Assembly (NCBI RefSeq): GCF_008274585.1
Contig: NZ_VTRT01000004.1
Location: 124,001-188,000 of the forward strand
Direction: 5' to 3'
Length of the DNA: 64,000 bases
Origin: Pedobacter sp. BS3
GTDB taxonomy: Bacteria; Bacteroidota; Bacteroidia; Sphingobacteriales; Sphingobacteriaceae
Part shown: positions 27,609-37,373 of the stretch, piece after piece
Position numbering within the stretch: position 1 is the first letter of the stretch
Layout of the letters: every line of letters starts with the position of its first letter
Translations under genes and position numbers: made by a program
Notes under the pieces: model-generated
Told to the model about the DNA's origin: nothing
The model's database searches: none
What the model saw: the letters and a program-made list of their open reading frames with translations, nothing else

Positions 27609-30200
27609 ATGAAACAAATTTACTGTCAACATTTTAAGGAGATGAAAAAAACTATTTGGCGGACCATTTGCATGTCTTTAATCTTTTTAGCTGGATTTAT
27701 GATGCAGGCGCATCATAGCATGGCGCAATCTATGGTGCTTGATGGTGCCACTGGTTCTGTTACCCAAAATGAGATTGATAAATTTAAGGCTTATATGCAG
27801 GCCAAAGTATCTGCGCCAGACTACAATGGAGGAAATATCTGGGTGTATGGAAACTCAGGAAAGGCGCTTGAGGCCTGCGGTTTAATGTATGAAACTACAA
27901 ATGATATAGACATCCTGAACCGGATGATCTATTATGCAGACGCTGCACTGGCTGGAAGGAACGACCTGGCATCTGCGGTAAACGGCGGACAAAAGGTAAC
28001 CTGGACAGGCGCTATAGATCCCATCTGGCCGTCCGGCGCTGTTGATGTTAGTCCGGCAGGAGCTGGAGTAGAGCAGGGCGAAGTGCTTTCACACATGCTT
28101 TATTGCGCTAAGCTTATTTTACAGAATCCATCCATCTGGAATATAATAGTACCGGATAGCGACCCTAATGGGTTTGGAAGCACCTACAAGCAACGGGCAG
28201 TAAAGTATGTAACCGAAGCGGATTATGTGATGGACAATTAGATACTTCCCCGCTTTATTAAAACCAGCGAGAATAACCATTTTTATTTCCCCGGATCTCC
28301 CAATACCTATAAGCCTAATGATCCTGCACCCTGGAACCAGCTTTTTATGCTTACCGATGGCTTTATCCGCCTGATACAATGTCACGTATTATTAAACGAC
28401 AATCCCTCAAGGGTCGCTCAGTTTGATAGTATCGTCCAATCGAATATAGACTGGTTTTTTCAGAATGCATCAGATCAGGTATCACCTGGCGGCTCTGCTA
28501 TCAAACTATGGTTGTACGCGATAGGCGGAAGCGTGGAAGATGCCAATCATTTTGCGTACGAAGCGCAAGGCTTGTGGATTGCCTATGAAAGCGGAAGATA
28601 TGGCGTGAAATTTAAAGATATTGTGCCCTTTGCCAATACTTATGTAGATATGATACTGGGCATATACGATAGCAGTACAGGTAAATATGCCGGCAAAGTT
28701 GACGGAACAACCGGTTCCGGAAATTCCGGAGGTGATAACTACGTACGTGATGAATACATTTACCTCACGGAGTTCAGGCCCGATCAGTTTACCCGGTTTG
28801 CAACCATTAACAGCGGTAAAATAGCATCTTCGCATCAAATAACGGCCCGCCTGTTGTGGGAAAAGAATCGCCGATATCAGGCACAAGCTAACCAGGTGGA
28901 TTTGCCGGCACAGGCATGCGTAGTAACACCGGGCCATAAAAGTACCCAAGTGGTTTTTGGCGATGTCACACTCCAATGGACCGGTAGTATCAATACCGCA
29001 TCCTATAACGTGTATGTTGGAACCAGCCCGGATAATTTGCAATACCAGGACGAAGTTACAGGGACAAGCCTGGTTATTCCGTCATTACCTGCCAATACAA
29101 AATATTACTGGCGGGTGGATGCCATAAATAACATGGGTGAAGTTACAGGGGAAGTGTATTATTTTACCACGTATGATCCTGATAATATACCTCCTGATCC
29201 CACTCCCGATCAGATCAGGGTAACGGGTAATGGCGGTACCATGACGGCTCAGTATGGCTCATCGTCGGTACCAGCGGGGACAGCATTGCCGGTTTTGCAT
29301 GATCTGGATATTGCGACCAAATTTTTTATAGCTGGTAAAACTGCTCTATGGATACAATATGAATCTACAGTTCCCGCGGCCTTATCTACGTATGTTATCG
29401 TATCCGGGAATGACCGCCCTGCACGTGATCCTAAAAGCTGGACTGTGAAAGGATCTAATGACCTGGTTACATGGGTTACCCTTGATGAACGCGAAAATGA
29501 ATCCTTCAATGCCCGGGGGCAGGCAAATTATTACATCGTCAATGATGAAACAAAATACAAATACTTTAGGCTATATATTACCGAGAACGCCGGTGAGGAG
29601 AATACCCAACTGGCAGAATGGAATATTTATCAATCTAAAACCCTGCCGGTAGAGCTGCTCACATTCAATGCTAGAAAGCAGCAAAATGGTGTGCTTTTGA
29701 GTTGGCAAACAGCTTCCGAAGCAAATAATGATCAGTTTATACTCTATCGTTCGGGTGATGGTAAACAATTCTCTCCGATAGACACCATTTCTGGCGCAAC
29801 ATATTCCGCTCAAATGCTTAGCTACTCATTTCTGGATAAGGATCCGCTTGCAGGTAATAATTATTACCGTTTAGTACAGTACGACCTGAACGGCAGCGTA
29901 ACAGATTTAGGAACGCGGGTAATTTCATTCGGTATCAAAGATGCCCGGCTGGTGGTTTATCCCAACCCTTTCAATGGGAGCCGGTTAAAATTCCGATATA
30001 AAGCCGTAGATGCACATTTAACAGTCAGGCTTACCGATCTGACCGGTAAAATAGTTTACAGAAAGATCATTCCGGTAAACGATCTGGAAGAGTATGTAAT
30101 CGATTTTCCTGTGCAACTGGCTGCCGGCTTCTACATTTTAAACCTGCAGGATGAGCATGGTGACTTCGGTGAACAAGCACAGGTAATTGTACAAAGGTAA
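27609..30200 (+). pseudogene. T9SS secreted multidomain protein interrupted by in-frame TAG
   Basis: A single 863-codon frame broken only by a TAG at 28239-28241; both sides are in the same frame and read as one protein (TEADYVMDN, stop, ILPRFIKTSENNHFYFP). A signal peptide follows the ATG at 27642 (ending SMAQS). The first 400 residues are helical and toroid-like, reminiscent of lyase or hydrolase barrels (EVLSHMLYCAKLILQ; HFAYEAQGLWIAYESGRYGVKFKDI). Then come a fibronectin III module (VTLQWTGSINTASYNVYVGTS), a discoidin-like module (SWTVKGSNDLVTWVTLDERENE, KYFRLYITEN), and a T9SS sorting tail (VVYPNPFNGS at the end). The nonsense codon may be a true mutation or a sequencing error. The downstream half has no signal peptide of its own. 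Confidence 0.8.
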
Positions 30201-30230
30201 AATATAAAAGGCCTCTGAAAAACAAAGAAA

Positions 30231-30271
30231 GGTGCCTCCTACATTTGTCTTCGACAAACATAGGAGGCACC
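30231..30271. terminator. Bidirectional hairpin between convergent genes
   Basis: A 19-bp stem with two mismatches (GGTGCCTCCT on the left, AGGAGGCACC on the right) and a 3-nt loop. It lies between the T9SS gene (stop 30200) and the minus-strand DUF892 gene (stop 30298). Read on the minus strand it is followed by a T-rich run, so it best serves the DUF892 transcript. Confidence 0.75.
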
Positions 30272-30297
30272 CTCTTCATTAAGGCTTCGTAGCTTCA

Positions 30298-30837
30298 CTA
30301 TTCGGCGGCAGCCTGTTCATTAACAAAGCCTTCTGCTACTTTGGTTAAAGCCACATCCGTTTCTTTTTCATTATCCAGCGTTTGCTGTAATAAGGAAGCA
30401 ACTTCGGTATGGCCCATGGTATCGGCAAACGTTTTCAGCGTGCCGTATGTAGCAATTTCATAATGCTCGGCCTTTTGTGCAGCCAGAATAAGCCCGGCGT
30501 CGCGTACCATGGTACCTCTTTCGGTATCTTCCATAATGCTTTTGGCTTCTTCAATGAGTCCTTCCATTGCATCGCATTTTTTTGCCACAGCTTTTTCACC
30601 CAGCAAAGAAAAAATCTGTTCCAGGGTATCAATATGGGTTTGCGTTTCGCCCGTATGCTTTTCAAATGCTGCGGCCAGCTCTTCGCTGGTAGCCGCTTTC
30701 TGCATTTTGGGTAATGCCTTTACCAGGTGCTTTTCTGCCCAGTAGATATCCTTTAGCTCGTCTACAAAAAATTTGTGAAATTCAGAATCCATGTGTTCTG
30801 CCGAGGCCTGGCCTCTTTGTTTACTTTTAGTTTCCAT
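30298..30837 (-). CDS. Ferritin-like DUF892 (YciE/YciF family) stress protein
   Basis: A 179-residue soluble helical protein of the ferritin-like YciE/YciF family (PF05974), usually induced by general stress. The start at 30837 (METKSKQRGQ) is preferred over an upstream in-frame start that would add 14 atypical residues. Ferritin-like helices with metal-ligand residues are visible: FVDELKDIYWAEKHLVKALPKM, HTGETQTHIDTLEQIF, and AQKAEHYEIATYGTL. It is divergent from a sensor kinase starting 82 bp away. Biochemical function is not established for the family. Confidence 0.93.
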   Translation of the reverse strand: METKSKQRGQASAEHMDSEFHKFFVDELKDIYWAEKHLVKALPKMQKAATSEELAAAFEKHTGETQTHIDTLEQIFSLLGEKAVAKKCDAMEGLIEEAKSIMEDTERGTMVRDAGLILAAQKAEHYEIATYGTLKTFADTMGHTEVASLLQQTLDNEKETDVALTKVAEGFVNEQAAAE

Positions 30838-30919
30838 ATAGTGAGATGTTTTGTGATAATAAAACTCTCTTGGCGGCAATTTGTTCTGTCAAAGAAGTTA
30901 TTATTCTTACTTTTATAAC

Positions 30920-32929
30920 ATGGACGAAACCCAGCCGGCAAACCTTACTACTGAAAATATGCCCTCAATTTCCGGTAACGAGATACATTCCAGGCTTTAT
31001 GATCATTTGCCGGTGGCCGTTTATACCTGTAATCGTTTAGGATATATTACGTTCTTTAACAAAGCGGCCGAAAGGTTATGGGGCCGGACTCCCGAAATTG
31101 GTCGTGATTTGTGGTGCGGCTCCTGGAAAATATACACAACGGAAGGAATACCCATATCGCTGGACAATTGCCCGATGGCTGTAGCACTAAAAAAAGGTAT
31201 TCCCCTTGAGGGCGAGCAGATCATTATAGAGCGTCCAGACGGTGTGCGGGTTAAGGTCAGGCCGTACCCGGTTCCGGTTTTTGATGATCATGGCGAATTG
31301 ACCGGAGCGGTAAATACCTTAATTGATGTAACCGAACTGGTGGATAACGAGGGCAAACAGGCGGTGCTGGCAGCTATCGTCAACACGTCTGATGATGCCA
31401 TTATCAGCAAAACGCTTCAGGGAAACATTATAAGCTGGAACAGGGGGGCAGAGCAAATATTTGGTTATACGGAAGCCGAAGTGTTAGGCAAGCACATTTC
31501 CATACTGATTCCTGAGAATCGTTTGCAGGAGGAAGATGTTATTATAGGCCGCATTGCGCAAGGCAAAAAGGTAGATCATTTTGAAACCATACGTCTCACC
31601 AAAGCAGGGCGGGAAATTCCGGTATCGCTTTCTGTATCGCCTATTATGGATCGTAGTGGTAAAATTATAGGTGCCTCTAAAATTGCACGCGATATCAGTG
31701 TTCAGAAGTCGGCGCAGGAAGCCGCCGAACGCCATATAAAAAACCTGAGGACCATTAATGCGATGGCTAAAATGGTATCGGAAGAGCTCAACCTGAAACA
31801 ATTGCTGCAAAAAGTTACCGATGCTACCACACAACTTATCGGGGCAGCTTATGGCGTGTTTTTTTATAAAGCTGTCGATACCGCCGGCGAATCGTCTGTA
31901 TTATATTCTTTATCCGGTGTGCCGGTACCTGCCGTTAAAAAACTCGATCTTCCGGTGAGCATGGAATTTCTTCAGGATATATTTCCGGATGAGACCGTTG
32001 TGCGGATAAATGATATCACCAAAATAGTACCAAATGGGCGTAATGCCTCTTATTACGATATGCTTAGCGGGCAGCTGCAGATTGCCAGTTACCTGGCTGT
32101 GCCGGTTGCAGACCGGTTAGGTACGATAGTTGGCGGTTTGCTATTTGGTCATCCCGATGCCGGTGTATTTACCAAAGAGCATGAGATGATGGTCACCGCT
32201 ATTGCCTCGCATGCCGCTATTGGTATTGATAATGCCCGGCTTTACGAAGAAGTGAAAGCGTTAAACGAGAAGAAGAATGAGTTTATAGGCCTGGCCAGTC
32301 ACGAATTAAAAACACCTTTAACAAGCATCAGCGGTTACCTGCAAATACTGGAGCGCCAGAATACAGATGTGTTGGGTAAAAATTTCATGTCGAAGGCCAT
32401 GCAGCAGATCAGGAAGCTGACAGCCCTCATATCCGATTTGCTGGACGTGTCTAAAATAGAAGCCGGTAAATTACGTTTATCCAAAGAACGTTTTGATATC
32501 AGAAGTTTGCTGGAAGATACCATCGATCTGGTACAATATACTCAAAACAGCCATAAGATTACGCTGGATACAACCGTAGAAAAAACGATACTATATGCCG
32601 ATGCCCAGCGTATAGAACAGGTTGTGGTTAACCTGTTAACCAATGCCATTAAATATGCCCCGGCGGCAACTCATATCACGGTACTGCTGGAGCGCCAGGA
32701 TCAGGAGGTCAAGGTAGGCGTTAAAGATGCGGGCCCCGGTATTGCACCCGATCAGTTGAGTTTGATATTCTCCCGTTTTTACCGGGTAGAAAATTCCAAT
32801 GCTACGGTCTCAGGTCTGGGCATAGGATTGTATCTTTCCCATGAAATTATAGAGCGTCACCAGGGCCGGATCTGGGTAGAAAGTGAGCTGGGTAAAGGCA
32901 GTACATTCTGGTTTGCTTTGCCTGCTTAA
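30920..32929 (+). CDS. Soluble PAS-PAS-GAF sensor histidine kinase
   Basis: A 669-residue cytoplasmic sensor kinase; the ATG at 30920 is preferred to an upstream TTG. Domains in order: PAS (about 20-140, LYDHLPVAVYTCNRLGYITFFNKAAERLWG), a second PAS (about 155-275, IVNTSDDAIISKTLQGNIISWNRGAEQIFGYTEAEVLG), GAF (about 300-440), HisKA with the phospho-acceptor in LASHELKTPLTSISG, and HATPase_c (N-box VVNLLTNAIKYAP, G-boxes DAGPGIAP and GLGIGLYL). No membrane segment is present and no response regulator lies nearby, so it is an orphan. PAS and GAF domains suggest sensing of redox, light or a small ligand. Confidence 0.95.
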   Translation: MDETQPANLTTENMPSISGNEIHSRLYDHLPVAVYTCNRLGYITFFNKAAERLWGRTPEIGRDLWCGSWKIYTTEGIPISLDNCPMAVALKKGIPLEGEQIIIERPDGVRVKVRPYPVPVFDDHGELTGAVNTLIDVTELVDNEGKQAVLAAIVNTSDDAIISKTLQGNIISWNRGAEQIFGYTEAEVLGKHISILIPENRLQEEDVIIGRIAQGKKVDHFETIRLTKAGREIPVSLSVSPIMDRSGKIIGASKIARDISVQKSAQEAAERHIKNLRTINAMAKMVSEELNLKQLLQKVTDATTQLIGAAYGVFFYKAVDTAGESSVLYSLSGVPVPAVKKLDLPVSMEFLQDIFPDETVVRINDITKIVPNGRNASYYDMLSGQLQIASYLAVPVADRLGTIVGGLLFGHPDAGVFTKEHEMMVTAIASHAAIGIDNARLYEEVKALNEKKNEFIGLASHELKTPLTSISGYLQILERQNTDVLGKNFMSKAMQQIRKLTALISDLLDVSKIEAGKLRLSKERFDIRSLLEDTIDLVQYTQNSHKITLDTTVEKTILYADAQRIEQVVVNLLTNAIKYAPAATHITVLLERQDQEVKVGVKDAGPGIAPDQLSLIFSRFYRVENSNATVSGLGIGLYLSHEIIERHQGRIWVESELGKGSTFWFALPA

Positions 32930-33129
32930 GTAAGCTGTTACAAGCACAAATGCACGACAAATTTCTATAATAGAAACGCCTTTGTCCTGCCCCCCCCGTA
33001 TGTACGGGAGAAAGATCTATAGTGTTAACCTATTTAAAATGGCTCTCCTCGTTCTCCATAATAGTATCTGGTATATCTTCAAAAACAAAAGGTGTAAGTG
33101 GGGGTTCTTACTTAAAAGTTTTTTAGCAA

Positions 33130-33414
33130 ATGAAATTTGAGTGCAGACAAGGTTGTATGCCTAACCAGCGGGACATTATTTACGACAGGAAAACCAGCCT
33201 GCAGATACAGGTATTTAACCAGCGGGATGAGTTGTTTGTTCCAGGGAAAAATGAAGTGCATTTTTATGGCGACAATTTCGGGGATATACTGGCATTTGAA
33301 ACCATAGGATACCGTAATGAGAGTGAGGCATTGATCAGGGATGCTATTAAATGGTATGCAGCCTATCTGGGGTGCCCCGGGATGATAATTTATGCAGCCA
33401 ATCCGTTATATTAA
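33130..33414 (+). CDS. Small protein of unknown function
   Basis: A 94-residue soluble protein I do not recognise (MKFECRQGCMPNQRDIIYD at the start, DAIKWYAAYLGCPGMIIY near the end). It has three cysteines, no signal peptide and no membrane segment. An AT-rich leader precedes the ATG. It stands alone between the kinase and the minus-strand cold-shock group. It may be real but has no supporting context. Confidence 0.5.
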   Translation: MKFECRQGCMPNQRDIIYDRKTSLQIQVFNQRDELFVPGKNEVHFYGDNFGDILAFETIGYRNESEALIRDAIKWYAAYLGCPGMIIYAANPLY

Positions 33415-33458
33415 TAAAGCGGCTACAGGGATTCTGTCTCTACGTCGATACCGGAATA

Positions 33459-33677
33459 TCAATGGGTTCTCTCCGGCAGCTGCACGTCATTTTTCTTTTT
33501 CTCCGGCGGGGTAGAGGTAATTTCGCCGAACTCATTCACATAAGCCAGCATGTTTTCAAGACTGCCGTCTTTGGCATTTTTCTTACGTTCTTCCTTACGC
33601 TGCTGTTTTTCTTCTTTCTTTTTCTGTTTGTTCTTTTCTAACTGTTTTTTCATGAAGGTAGCTTGCGATTTGGCCAT
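33459..33677 (-). CDS. Small Lys/Arg-rich protein next to the cold-shock gene
   Basis: A 72-residue, highly charged protein with a coiled, basic N-terminal half (repeated KK/KE/RK) and a conserved-looking C-terminal part (NMLAYVNEFGEITSTPP). In Bacteroidota, similar N-terminal segments are fused to cold-shock domains or lie beside cold-shock genes. Here it lies 139 bp downstream of a CspA-like gene on the same strand. A nucleic-acid-associated role in cold response is inferred from composition and neighbours. Confidence 0.75.
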   Translation of the reverse strand: MAKSQATFMKKQLEKNKQKKKEEKQQRKEERKKNAKDGSLENMLAYVNEFGEITSTPPEKKKNDVQLPERTH

Positions 33678-33767
33678 AATAATAATTTTGTGTCATGTTA
33701 AATAGCACGCCGGATGCTTCTTTTAGCTGCATCAGGTTGTGCTGTTACCGGTGTATAATAAATAAAA

Positions 33768-33793
33768 AGCATTTCCCTGAAAAGAGAAATGCT
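33768..33793 (-). terminator. Rho-independent terminator of the csp gene
   Basis: An 11-bp stem with one wobble (AGCATTTCCCT and AGAGAAATGCT) and a 4-nt loop. It lies 24 bp past the csp stop and is followed on the minus strand by a T-rich run (TTTTTATTTATTA). Confidence 0.85.
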
Positions 33794-33816
33794 CACGATT
33801 AATAAGATATAGTTGA

Positions 33817-34008
33817 TTAAGCTACCTTTACATTTACCGCATTTGGGCCTTTACGGCCTTGTTCTACTTCAAACTTAACCGAATCATTCTCACGAATGTT
33901 ATCGATCAGGCCTGATGAATGAACAAAGATTTCTTTGTCACCATTTTCAGGTGTAATAAATCCGAAACCTTTGGTTTCATTGAAAAATTTTACTGTTCCT
34001 TTTTGCAT
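33817..34008 (-). CDS. CspA-like cold-shock protein
   Basis: A 63-residue single cold-shock domain protein that binds single-stranded RNA and DNA. It carries RNP1 (KGFGFITP) and RNP2 (IFVHSSGL) and the typical start [14 protein letters not shown]. The length is standard. A terminator follows, so it is monocistronic. The leader (34009-34080) is AT-rich. Its neighbours are a fatty acid desaturase and a DEAD-box RNA helicase on the same strand, which suits cold adaptation. Confidence 0.97.
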   Translation of the reverse strand: MQKGTVKFFNETKGFGFITPENGDKEIFVHSSGLIDNIRENDSVKFEVEQGRKGPNAVNVKVA

Positions 34009-34129
34009 TATATATTATTTTAATAGTTATAAAGGTAAGTTAAATTACAGACAAACAGCACTATATTTTAATAAATATTTTCAGGGTACCATAAAAGGAT
34101 ACTGATATGACAAGCTGCCGCCTTGCCTG

Positions 34130-34858
34130 TTATGCTTTTTTTAACCTGATCACACCGGTACAGTGCAGCAATTTCAGCACCGGGTATACCGGATCGAACT
34201 CGAACCACCGGTGAGCAAAATTAGCACTGTTAGGATGCCGGTGATGGTTATTCTGAAACAGTTCGCCCAGCATCAGGAACCCCAGGGGACTGGTGTTCTT
34301 TGAATGATCGTCATTATTGAAATTTGAATAACCATATTTATGACCGCACCAGTTTACAATAGCTCCGTGCAAAGGCCCCATCAGGAAATGAATAGGCAAG
34401 AGCAAAAACATCCACCAGTAACCCGCAAAAGCTATATAAAAGCAGGTGTAGGCTGCTCCAAATATAATTCGCGATGGAATACTTGAGCCTATCCGGTCAA
34501 TCAAACGCCACTGCGGATAATTCCCCGCAAGTTTTATGGCTGGATTTAATGAGCGCTGCATGTGATCGCGGAATGTAAGTACCGTTGCCCTGGTCATTTG
34601 GAAAACATCCCTGAAGAAGTGAGGTGAGTGCGGATCTTTTTCGGTATCGCTAAAAGCATGGTGATCCCGGTGCATGGTTGCATAGGCAAAAGGCTTAAGA
34701 AATGAAGAACCCTGGAACAGGTAGGTGAGTAGATAAAAGGTTTTTTCCCAGAAGGTGTTCATGCTGAAAACTTTATGGGAAGCATACCGGTGAAGAAAAA
34801 ATGTCTGTACAAATAACGACAGAAACCAATGCCCGATGAAGAAAATAAGAATATACAT
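34130..34858 (-). CDS. Acyl-CoA/fatty acid desaturase (delta-9 type)
   Basis: A 242-residue membrane protein with four predicted transmembrane segments. The three histidine clusters of membrane di-iron desaturases are present: HRYASH (HX4H), HRDHH (HX2HH) and NHHRHP (HX2HH), plus GALHG-like GPLHGAIVNW. It introduces a double bond into acyl chains and so raises membrane fluidity. It is shorter than typical delta-9 desaturases, with little N- or C-terminal extension. It lies between csp and a DEAD-box helicase gene. Confidence 0.92.
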   Translation of the reverse strand: MYILIFFIGHWFLSLFVQTFFLHRYASHKVFSMNTFWEKTFYLLTYLFQGSSFLKPFAYATMHRDHHAFSDTEKDPHSPHFFRDVFQMTRATVLTFRDHMQRSLNPAIKLAGNYPQWRLIDRIGSSIPSRIIFGAAYTCFYIAFAGYWWMFLLLPIHFLMGPLHGAIVNWCGHKYGYSNFNNDDHSKNTSPLGFLMLGELFQNNHHRHPNSANFAHRWFEFDPVYPVLKLLHCTGVIRLKKA

Positions 34859-34895
34859 ACTAATAAAACGGGAAATAAATGATGAATTACAGAAA

Positions 34896-34923
34896 ATGGG
34901 GCTGACTTTTTGGTCAGCCCCAT
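34896..34923 (-). terminator. Rho-independent terminator of the DEAD-box helicase gene
   Basis: A perfect 11-bp stem (ATGGGGCTGAC and GTCAGCCCCAT) with a 6-nt loop, 15 bp after the helicase stop. On the minus strand it is followed by TTTTCTG. It separates the helicase transcript from the desaturase gene. Confidence 0.85.
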
Positions 34924-34938
34924 CTTACCGGATGAGCT

Positions 34939-36168
34939 TTAATATGCAGCGGCAAAATTCCGCCGCTTATGTTTAAAATTCTTTTTAAAAGCCGGTTGAG
35001 TTGCATGCTGAGGTTTTGCCGGCGTTCTAAAAGGCAGCAGGTAAGGATGCTCGTTTACTACGGGGATATTCTGAGCCGTTAATTTGTTAATATCCCTGAG
35101 ATATTCCTGTTCTTCCTGGTCGCAGAATGAGAGCGCTGTTCCATTATTTCCGGCCCTTCCGGTTCGCCCGATACGGTGAACATACGTTTCGGGCAGGTTA
35201 GGCAATTCAAAATTAATCACATATTGCAGTTCCTCCACGTCAATGCCCCGGGCCGCAATATCGGTAGCTACCAACACCCTGATGGTGCCATCCTTGAAGT
35301 TTTTTAACGCCTTTTGACGGGCATTTTGTGATTTATTCCCGTGAATGGCATCTGCACCGATTGCCGACCGGTTTAAGAGCTTAGCCAGCTTATCGGCCCC
35401 GAATTTAGTGCGGGTAAATACCAAAACGCTTTTCATTTCCCTGTTTCCCAGCAAATGGATGAGCAACGCCGCCTTGTCCTTTTTTTCTACCGGGTAAATA
35501 GCCTGTTTAATGCTTTCGGCAGTAGACGACACCGGAGTTACCTTAACTTCCACTGGGTTACGGAGTATGGCATTGGCAAGTCCGGCAATTTCATTGGGCA
35601 TGGTTGCCGAGAAAAATAAGGTTTGCCTGCTGTGCGGGAGCTTGCTAATAACCTTTTTAACATCATGGATAAAGCCCATGTCAAGCATGCGGTCGGCTTC
35701 ATCCAGTACAAAAAGCTGGATATGCTGCAGGTTTACTACGTTTTGGGATAACAGGTCGAGCAGTCTGCCCGGCGTAGCAACCAGGATATCGGTGCCGGCC
35801 TTGAGTGCCGTTATTTGTGAATGTGCCGATACGCCTCCAAAAACAACCTGGTGTTTCAGTCCGGTATGCTTTCCGTACGACGCGAAGCTTTCGCTGATCT
35901 GGATGGCCAGTTCGCGGGTAGGGGTTAAAATCAGCGCAGCAATTTTCCGTTGATGCGCCGGTACAGCAGCTTTTGATTCGAGCAGGTGCAATATCGGGAG
36001 TGCAAAGGCGGCGGTTTTACCGGTTCCGGTTTGTGCGCAGCCTAACAGATCTTTTTTAGTTAAAATTACCGGGATAGCGGCTTTCTGGATAGGGGTAGGA
36101 TGTACATATCCTTCGGTCTTGAGTGCCTTCAGTATGGAAGCACTAAGATTTAAATTTTCAAATGACAA
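34939..36168 (-). CDS. DEAD-box RNA helicase, RhlE-like
   Basis: A 409-residue ATP-dependent RNA helicase. Motifs in order: Q motif (YVHPTPIQKAAIP), Walker A (AQTGTGKT), Ia (PTRELAIQI), GG, DEAD (VLDEADRMLDMGF), SAT (FSATMP), and the C-terminal RecA domain with ATDIAARGIDV and HRIGRTGRAG. The C-terminal tail is short and basic (KKNFKHKRRNFAAAY). It probably unwinds structured RNA in ribosome assembly or mRNA turnover, often needed at low temperature. It ends in its own terminator. Confidence 0.96.
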   Translation of the reverse strand: MSFENLNLSASILKALKTEGYVHPTPIQKAAIPVILTKKDLLGCAQTGTGKTAAFALPILHLLESKAAVPAHQRKIAALILTPTRELAIQISESFASYGKHTGLKHQVVFGGVSAHSQITALKAGTDILVATPGRLLDLLSQNVVNLQHIQLFVLDEADRMLDMGFIHDVKKVISKLPHSRQTLFFSATMPNEIAGLANAILRNPVEVKVTPVSSTAESIKQAIYPVEKKDKAALLIHLLGNREMKSVLVFTRTKFGADKLAKLLNRSAIGADAIHGNKSQNARQKALKNFKDGTIRVLVATDIAARGIDVEELQYVINFELPNLPETYVHRIGRTGRAGNNGTALSFCDQEEQEYLRDINKLTAQNIPVVNEHPYLLPFRTPAKPQHATQPAFKKNFKHKRRNFAAAY

Positions 36169-36661
36169 ATTATTCGTATTAAGTTAAAAATGCTAACTAC
36201 CGGATGATATGATACATGAGGGAGTTAATTATTGACTTCCTTATGAAAGCCGGTAAAGGGATAGAAGAATCGACTTCTGCTAAACATTTATTGCCAAAGG
36301 TAAACTTAAATAGTTGTAATACTGCACAATTGGTGATTTTTATTTTCAATCAGCCCTTTAAGAGTTGAAAGTTTAAAGTGTAGATAATGACGGGATGAAC
36401 GAGCGGCAGTGCCCGGAATGTCTACGTTGCTCTATACATAACTAATCGATGAAATACAGGGCTTGCCAGGTGCGCTGTGCTTGTCGGCTTGTCTGTAACG
36501 TTGATGAGCTTATAAGTTGATGGGGTTATGGCTGTACGCTAGCCTATAACCAAGCTCAACTTATTATTGATACTAATTCTGAATTGGTTTTATTATCCCG
36601 AAAACTGAATTAACTGGATTTTTGCATCCTCAAGAATGACTTTAATAGCACTAATTTCTTC
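36169..36661. other. Gene-free region left of the orphan cassette
   Basis: 493 bp without a convincing gene. It contains the helicase promoter region on its left side. A segment at about 36490-36560 (GTTGATGAGCTTATAAGTTGATGGGG) resembles the text repeated right of the orphan two-gene cassette (37407-37670). The words TTGAAAGTTTAAAGTG (36366) also recur at about 37460-37480. Confidence 0.5.
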
Positions 36662-36850
36662 TTACCCTCTTGTTTTATAGCCTGGAATATGAAGGGGAGT
36701 GATTCTTTCCAGATCTTTAGACATATCGGTGAACCTGCTTGCAGGGACAGTTCGCAATAAAGTGCTTTTTACCTTAAGAAGTTGAGCCTTTGAAGTTGCC
36801 GTCCTCTTTCCCATCTTGCTTTCAGTTAGTCTCTGCGAAAATCTTTTCAT
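36662..36850 (-). CDS. Small protein of unknown function overlapping the preceding gene
   Basis: A 62-residue basic protein (MKRFSQRLTESKMGKRTATSKAQ at the start up to HIPGYKTRG). Its ATG lies inside the end of the 183-residue gene upstream, with a 29-bp overlap, which suggests translational coupling. I recognise no family. It has no signal peptide or membrane segment. It may be the second member of a two-gene cassette. Confidence 0.5.
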   Translation of the reverse strand: MKRFSQRLTESKMGKRTATSKAQLLKVKSTLLRTVPASRFTDMSKDLERITPLHIPGYKTRG

Positions 36851-37373
36851 AGCTCTTTACAATTTTAATATGTTCTTTTTCTCTTTCAACAGGTATAACA
36901 AATATAACGCTATTTCTTCTATTACCAAAAACAGTATATCGCTCTTTAAATGATCTTCTTAGTATTTCCTTTGATATCTGATAACGTTTGTTGTTTTCAT
37001 TATTTGTTTCATATAAAAGATTAGCAGCCACAAATCCCCAGGTATTTATATTAAAACGCTGTCGAACATCTACCATAATGTCCAGTATAGTGCCTCCGAT
37101 AGAACTAAAAGCATTCTGTTTGGTAAGCGTTCTGTACCTTAAGTCCTGTATGCTATCTGCTGAGTTAATTTTGGGTGTCAGCTTTATTTTAGGATAGTAA
37201 TCAAGAGTAAGTAATCTATTAGGATATTCTTTTACAGATACAATGTATTTTATGCAGCAACGGCTGTTATGGGAGTAAAATTTATAAATCAATTCTTTTA
37301 TAAACGACTCGTGGATATTATACTTATTTCTGCGGATTTGTATTAATTGGAAGCCGAGGCTGCTGTCAAACAT
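36822..37373 (-). CDS. Protein of unknown function in AT-rich cassette
   Basis: A 183-residue soluble protein (MFDSSLGFQLIQIRRNKYN at the start; ILDIMVDVRQRFNINTWGFVAANLLYE in the middle; VIFVIPVEREKEHIKIV near the end). I recognise no domain. It is rich in Asn, Ile, Lys and Tyr and its AT-rich codon use differs from the neighbouring genes, which suggests acquisition. It overlaps the following small gene by 29 bp. Similar repeats lie on both sides. No toxin, antitoxin or nuclease motif is visible. Confidence 0.55.
   Translation of the reverse strand: MFDSSLGFQLIQIRRNKYNIHESFIKELIYKFYSHNSRCCIKYIVSVKEYPNRLLTLDYYPKIKLTPKINSADSIQDLRYRTLTKQNAFSSIGGTILDIMVDVRQRFNINTWGFVAANLLYETNNENNKRYQISKEILRRSFKERYTVFGNRRNSVIFVIPVEREKEHIKIVKSYEKIFAETN

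Noticed and set aside
28506-29042. 178-codon minus-strand frame
   Set aside because: It lies wholly antisense to the T9SS protein with recognisable domains, and has no family features.
33351-33641. 96-codon plus-strand frame
   Set aside because: Mostly antisense to the Lys-rich small gene at 33459-33677; its poly-Leu/Phe end mirrors the Lys codons.
35510-35953. 147-codon plus-strand frame
   Set aside because: Antisense to the DEAD-box helicase core; Ser/Thr-rich composition typical of a shadow frame.
36169-36661. tRNA or other structured RNA gene in this gap
   Set aside because: No cloverleaf, acceptor stem or CCA-type end could be found on either strand.
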